From Bdellovibrionales bacterium (GTDB taxonomy: Bacteria; Bdellovibrionota; UBA1018; CAIMNF01): a DNA stretch of 64,000 nt. The DNA is taken from assembly GCA_947372355.1 (NCBI GenBank), contig CANBTI010000002.1, forward strand, positions 42,580 to 106,579. Reading direction: 5' to 3'. The position numbers and the translations under genes are program-made. The notes under the pieces were generated by a model. It ran no database searches. It had not been told where the DNA came from and saw only the letters and a list, made by a program, of their open reading frames with translations. Shown piece by piece: positions 59,185-64,000 of the stretch (position 1 is its first letter; each line of letters begins with the position of its first letter).

Positions 59185-60340
59185 GAAGTACTTTTCAGAT
59201 CTTTTCACAGCCAATCGGGCGAGTGGTGATCGATTTTTACTTTTTACTGTGTTGGCCTTAGTGCTTTTTGGACTCCTCATGGTCTATAGTGCGTCCTTCA
59301 TTTTTTCTGAAGAGCGTACTGGTGATGGCTTTGCCTTTATTCGTAAACAATTCATTTATGCTTGCATGGGGTTTTTCGCCATGTGGGTATCTTCGCGTGT
59401 TCCACATCAAAAATGGTATCAGTGGGCTCCAGTGGCTATTCTTTCTGTTATTGGTATGCTCCTTTTGGTTTTGATACCAGGTGTGGGTTCACGAGTGGGA
59501 GGAGCTCAGCGATGGATCAATTTTGGATTTTTTAGATTTCAACCTGCAGAGCTAGCAAAAATCATTGGAGTAATGTTTGTTGCTCGTCAGCTGGTAAGGC
59601 ATCAAAAGGATCTTCAAGATTTTAAACGTGGAGTGGTAGCACCCATTACTTTTTTAATTCCTGTGATGGTGTTGTTATTGCTTCAACCTGATTTTGGATC
59701 TACGGCACTTCTTGCTGGAACAACATTTATTTTAATGTTTATTGCTGGAGTGAGACCTTTATTTTTATTTGGAGGTTTGTTTGGTGGTGGGGGCGCAGCC
59801 GCTCTTTTAATTATCACTTCACCTTATCGAATGGCACGGGTGATGACCTTCATTGATCCTTGGCGAGATCCTGCGGGAAAAGGATTTCAAGTGATTCAGT
59901 CCATGCTGGGATTGCATAATGGAAGTTTACTCGGGCAAGGACTTGGAAATGGAAAGGAAAAATTATTTTTTCTTCCAGAAGCACACAACGATTTTATTTT
60001 TGCTGTGATCGGTGAAGAGCTTGGGTTTGTAGGCGTTGCTGCAGTAATTTTTGCTTATATTTTCTTTATCTATCGTGGTCTTAAAATTTCCTGGAATTCA
60101 CTTCATCAAAGACAAGATCGTTTTGGATTTTACTTAGGATGTGGGATAACGCTCATTTTGGGCTTGCAGGCTTTTATTAATATGGCAGTGGTGATGGGAT
60201 TATTGCCAACTAAAGGACTCACTCTTCCTTTCATTAGCTACGGTGGCTCAGCGCTCACTTTGAATCTTTTTGCGGTTGGAATTCTTTATAGTATTTCTAA
60301 ATCGAATCATGCATCCAATTACGGAGATCATTATGGCTAA
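59132..60340 (+). CDS. ftsW: lipid II flippase/SEDS polymerase FtsW
   Basis: PAELAKIIGVMF; LLQPDFGSTALL; EAHNDFIFAVIGEELGFVG; LPFISYGGSAL. Overlaps murD 3' end. Confidence 0.95.
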   Translation: MILKSEAIISKNWLTNSKKYFSDLFTANRASGDRFLLFTVLALVLFGLLMVYSASFIFSEERTGDGFAFIRKQFIYACMGFFAMWVSSRVPHQKWYQWAPVAILSVIGMLLLVLIPGVGSRVGGAQRWINFGFFRFQPAELAKIIGVMFVARQLVRHQKDLQDFKRGVVAPITFLIPVMVLLLLQPDFGSTALLAGTTFILMFIAGVRPLFLFGGLFGGGGAAALLIITSPYRMARVMTFIDPWRDPAGKGFQVIQSMLGLHNGSLLGQGLGNGKEKLFFLPEAHNDFIFAVIGEELGFVGVAAVIFAYIFFIYRGLKISWNSLHQRQDRFGFYLGCGITLILGLQAFINMAVVMGLLPTKGLTLPFISYGGSALTLNLFAVGILYSISKSNHASNYGDHYG

Positions 60341-61421
60341 CAACAAGACTAAAAAATTGATTGTTGCAGGTGGGGGCACTGGCGGACATGTTCTGGCAGG
60401 AATTGCGATTGCAGATGAGTGGAGTAGGGAATTCTCAAATTCAGAAATTTTATTTGTAGGATCTGAGCAAGGTCTTGAATCCCGATTAGTCCCTAAGTAT
60501 GGTTATCGATTAAAAACTTTAAAAATTGGCGCTTTAAATCGGGTTTCACTGAAGACCAGATTGATGACTGCATTCAAGCTTCCGTTTAGTTTTATCAAAA
60601 CATTTTGGATCTTGATGTGCTATCGCCCAGATGCAGTGATTGGAGTGGGTGGATACTCTTCAGGCCCAGTGGTAATGATGGCAAGATTATTTTCTCCTTT
60701 CTTTGGGACACGCACCGCAATTTTAGAACAAAATTCAATTGCTGGATTCACTAATCGAATGCTCGCTCGCTGGGTACATCGAGTTTATTGCGCTTTTGAG
60801 GCGAGTGCTGCTATTTTTACTGCCGAAAAAGTTTTAATCACGGGTAATCCGATTCGTTCGTCATTAAAAAAGCTACCCTCTTCTAAAAATGATCCATTTG
60901 TTATTTTTATTTTTGGAGGCAGCCAAGGTGCCCAAGGAATCAATACGATGGTGATTGATGCACTTCCATTTTTAAAAAATGAAAAAATTGAATTTATCCA
61001 TCAATCTGGGGTGAATGATTTTGAAAGAGTGAAATCTGCTTATCTTCGCGAAGGAATTTCGAATGTAAGAGTGGAAAAATTCATCGATGATATGGGTGCT
61101 TGTTATGAAAAATCAAGTTTAGTGATTTGTAGAGCCGGCGCCTCCACGCTTTCAGAACTTGCTTCTGTGGGTAGAGCTGCGATTTTCATTCCACTTCCCA
61201 CTGCCGCAGATAATCATCAAGAAAAAAACGCACGCATTTTTGAAATGTCTGGAGCCGCTATGGTCATTACCCAAGGTGGAGTGACTGGTGCTCAGTTTGC
61301 AGAAAAAATTATTTCGTTAAAAAATGATCATGCCAAAATCCACTCTTTTGAAGAAAAGGTTCGTCCTTTTTATAGAAGTGATACAGCGGAATTAATCGTA
61401 AAGGATTTATCACGTGCGTAA
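60333..61421 (+). CDS. murG: UDP-N-acetylglucosamine transferase
   Basis: LIVAGGGTGGHVLAGIAIADEW; GGSQGAQGINTM; CRAGASTLSELASVGRAAIFIPLPTAADNHQ. Confidence 0.97.
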   Translation: MANNKTKKLIVAGGGTGGHVLAGIAIADEWSREFSNSEILFVGSEQGLESRLVPKYGYRLKTLKIGALNRVSLKTRLMTAFKLPFSFIKTFWILMCYRPDAVIGVGGYSSGPVVMMARLFSPFFGTRTAILEQNSIAGFTNRMLARWVHRVYCAFEASAAIFTAEKVLITGNPIRSSLKKLPSSKNDPFVIFIFGGSQGAQGINTMVIDALPFLKNEKIEFIHQSGVNDFERVKSAYLREGISNVRVEKFIDDMGACYEKSSLVICRAGASTLSELASVGRAAIFIPLPTAADNHQEKNARIFEMSGAAMVITQGGVTGAQFAEKIISLKNDHAKIHSFEEKVRPFYRSDTAELIVKDLSRA

Positions 61422-62793
61422 GTTTAAACTACATTTTGTGGGCTTGGGTGGAATTGGAATGAGTGGAATTGCTGAAATATTTTTAGCACAAGGTCATGAG
61501 GTTTCTGGTTCAGATTTAAATGCAAATGAAATTACTGAGCGATTAGTTCAGATGGGTGCAAAATTTTCCCAAAGTCACAGTAAAGATAATGTACGCGATG
61601 CAGATGTGGTAGTGGTGAGTTCTGCTGTAAAGAACAATAATCCAGAAGTGGTGGAAGCTCGCATTCGTGGCATTCCGGTGATCCCTAGAGCTGAAATGTT
61701 AGCAGAAATCATGCGCGGTAAAGTTGGAATTGCGATTGCAGGAACTCACGGTAAAACCACCACAACTTCAATGTGTGCTCAAATTTTAATCAAAGCCGGA
61801 ATGGATCCTACCGTTGTAGTGGGTGGTAAAGTGGAAAGCATTGGTAGTAATGCAAAAGTTGGATCGGGTGATTATGTAGTAGTTGAGGCAGATGAAAGTG
61901 ATGGATCTTTTCACTTACTTCCAGCTACTTATGGAATCATTACCAATATTGATCTAGATCACATGGAGCATTATGGTACGCGTGAAAATTTAAATGAAGC
62001 TTTCGTAACATTTGCTAAAAAAATTCCGTTTTATGGATGCACCTGGGTTTGTGGAGATGATGAGGGAGTGAGAGAAGTGCTTTCTAGTTTCACGAAGCCA
62101 CATTTTACTTACGGTTTTTTTCCATTCAATGATTTGATCGCCAAAAACGTAGTAGTGATTTCAGGTGGAATGCAGAAATATGAAGTTTGGAAGCGTCCGT
62201 CTCGGGATTTAGAGCATGTATTTTTAGGTTCAATTACACTTAATGTTTTGGGCACGCACAATGTTTTGAATTCACTAGCAGCCATTGGCATGTCACTAAG
62301 TTTGGGTGCTCATTTTGAAGCAGCAAAAGAAGCGCTCGCTTCCTTTCATCATGTTCGTCGTAGATTTGATGAGCGTTATCATGATGCAGTTAAAAACATT
62401 CGTGTGATTGATGATTACGGGCACCACCCAACCGAAGTGCGTGCTGTTCTTTCAACGGCAAGACAAACCGGACATTCAAGAATTATCACCATCTTTCAGC
62501 CTCATCGTTACACTCGAACTCAACTTTGTTGGGATGAATTTTTAACGTGCTTTCATGATACCGATCTTTTGTTGATGCTTCCCATTTACTCAGCGGGAGA
62601 AGATGCAATTCAAGATGTGACCACTGAGCGCTTGATCACTGCGATCCGTGAAAAAAGTAATTTAAATGCTATTGAAGTGCATTCATTGGAAGATGCTGCA
62701 TCTTGGGTGAAAAAAAATAGCACCCAAGGAGATTTAATTCTCACTTTGGGTGCTGGTTCGATCACTAAACTGGCCGAACAATTAGTTTTCTAA
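61414..62793 (+). CDS. murC: UDP-N-acetylmuramate-L-alanine ligase
   Basis: HFVGLGGIGMSGIAEIFLAQGHEVSGSD; AGTHGKTTTTSM; VVVEADESDGSF; DDYGHHPTEVRAVL. Confidence 0.97.
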   Translation: MRKFKLHFVGLGGIGMSGIAEIFLAQGHEVSGSDLNANEITERLVQMGAKFSQSHSKDNVRDADVVVVSSAVKNNNPEVVEARIRGIPVIPRAEMLAEIMRGKVGIAIAGTHGKTTTTSMCAQILIKAGMDPTVVVGGKVESIGSNAKVGSGDYVVVEADESDGSFHLLPATYGIITNIDLDHMEHYGTRENLNEAFVTFAKKIPFYGCTWVCGDDEGVREVLSSFTKPHFTYGFFPFNDLIAKNVVVISGGMQKYEVWKRPSRDLEHVFLGSITLNVLGTHNVLNSLAAIGMSLSLGAHFEAAKEALASFHHVRRRFDERYHDAVKNIRVIDDYGHHPTEVRAVLSTARQTGHSRIITIFQPHRYTRTQLCWDEFLTCFHDTDLLLMLPIYSAGEDAIQDVTTERLITAIREKSNLNAIEVHSLEDAASWVKKNSTQGDLILTLGAGSITKLAEQLVF

Positions 62794-63489
62794 TCCTACT
62801 CGACTCATGTATTTTGTTTTTTCACTGTTTGTAAGTGCTTTTATTCCGTATTTCACTTGTTTTAGATCCCAATCTAATTGTGAACGGGTTCCACGTTCAC
62901 GAGCATCCGCATCACCAGGAAACATATCGTACATCGGTGAACGAACAATGTAACAGTGAGCATTTTTATTATAAGAAGCACCCGTTCCTGTCACATCACC
63001 TTCAAAAGATGCGAAAGGTACATTTTCAATGCATTTTTCTTTAGATAAAATGAAAATGTCGGTCCAATCCTTCATGGTTTGAGGGGAGTCGGAGAATACT
63101 TTATCTAAAACTCTTTCTTCAGTATTCCCTGAAGCATTTTTAACTAAAACATAAGGTGCCACATGAAACCACCAGATGAATTTTTTACCTTTTAACTGAC
63201 GATAGTATTCGTGGTAAGCAACCGTGTAGAATACAAAAACTTTTTGAGCTTTGATGTTTTGAACTTTATCTAAGCCATAGGTCCAAGTTTCAGCTCTTTG
63301 TGTGCATTCAGAACCGAATTGAAATTTCCAGGGTCTGATCATTTTAAAATCACTTTCCATACCCTTAAATACTTCACTTACTTTTTGATCATTTTCTAAA
63401 ACTGTAGAAGCATAGTTTTCCGGAATCATTGCAAGAGCGGAGGAAGAGCTTAGGGAAAAGGCGATTAGGGCTTTAGTTAAAATTTTCAT
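62782..63489 (-). CDS. hypothetical secreted protein
   Basis: N-terminal signal MKILTKALIAFSLSSSSALAM; no family recognised. Confidence 0.55.
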   Translation of the reverse strand: MKILTKALIAFSLSSSSALAMIPENYASTVLENDQKVSEVFKGMESDFKMIRPWKFQFGSECTQRAETWTYGLDKVQNIKAQKVFVFYTVAYHEYYRQLKGKKFIWWFHVAPYVLVKNASGNTEERVLDKVFSDSPQTMKDWTDIFILSKEKCIENVPFASFEGDVTGTGASYNKNAHCYIVRSPMYDMFPGDADARERGTRSQLDWDLKQVKYGIKALTNSEKTKYMSRVGLEN

Positions 63490-63667
63490 CAGTGACTCAC
63501 TTTCTATTCATTCGTTTCTTTTGTTTCTGAACTAGGGAATAGCTTTATTGACGCGAAAAGAAAAATTCCTAATTTAGATGAGGTTATGAATGGCGGCTAA
63601 TACCTTATTAATTACAAATAGTTACTGATTGATTGTGGTGTCCCATTAATCGTACTAAAATATCATC

Positions 63668-64000
63668 ATGAGCTCGAAGGTGCATACCATCGTGATGAGT
63701 GATTTCCATTTAACAGATGCTGAGCTTGGGCAGCCTGGGAAATCCTTGTGGAAACGCTATAAAAGACCAAAGTTTTTTATGGATCAAAGTTTCAAACGGT
63801 TCATCCATTTTTTACAAGAAAAAATCACCTTAAGCGATTCAGATTCGAAAATCGAATTGGTTTTAAATGGTGATATTTTTGATTTTGATTCGGTGATGAA
63901 ACTCCCACTTCACACTAGGTTTCATATCTCGTGGTTAGAAAAAAAACGTGGTTTATTTCCTGAAGAAGAAAAATCACGTTTTAAAATACACACGATTTTA
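63668..64000 (+). CDS. calcineurin-like metallophosphoesterase, 3' truncated by window edge
   Basis: Absent from the ORF track because it runs off the edge. Reads MSSKVHTIVMSDFHLTDAELG...IELVLNGDIFDFDSVMK, with SDxHL and NGDxFDF metallophosphoesterase motifs. Confidence 0.85.
   Translation, partial: MSSKVHTIVMSDFHLTDAELGQPGKSLWKRYKRPKFFMDQSFKRFIHFLQEKITLSDSDSKIELVLNGDIFDFDSVMKLPLHTRFHISWLEKKRGLFPEEEKSRFKIHTIL

Noticed and set aside
1-64000. CRISPR arrays, transposases, integrases, prophage or toxin-antitoxin modules
   Set aside because: No regularly spaced repeats or recognisable mobile-element proteins were found on reading the ORFs.

Overview
This 64-kb AT-rich bacterial window is mostly chromosomal housekeeping DNA. 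The gene content (Kdo/peptidoglycan genes, a GldAFG-type ABC exporter, bactofilin, an orphan FliL-like protein, a leaderless-looking mur cluster) suggests a Bdellovibrionota-like or other deltaproteobacteria-like organism; this is inference only. Recognisable blocks are: kdsB-pyrG-kdsA-kdsC-mtgA-PBP; iscS-iscA-fdx; an AlgI/AlgJ-like O-acyltransferase pair; two opp-type permease sets; DUF429-GHMP kinase-hpt-upp-tdk; metG-Yip1-DUF4340-GldG/F/A; ygiQ-nif3; and mraY-murD-ftsW-murG-murC. The most interesting region is an accessory stress-type island (about 39.9-46.6 kb) inserted between nif3 and mnmA. It contains a host-attachment (baeRF-like) gene, a ~0.9-kb region with no convincing ORF but many strong RNA helices, ending in a near-perfect intrinsic terminator, and then an FtsH-CBS-(PRTase/hydrolase)-erythromycin esterase-YceI operon. 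I read the 0.9-kb segment as a large structured non-coding RNA or a very long leader/attenuator. Other notable items are a 99-bp nested inverted-repeat element at 428-526, a PRTase that appears to have lost its PRPP loop, a possible AUC start for FtsH, and a predicted leaderless mraY promoter. No tRNA, rRNA, CRISPR array or transposase was recognised. All functional calls come from reading motifs; no database search was run.
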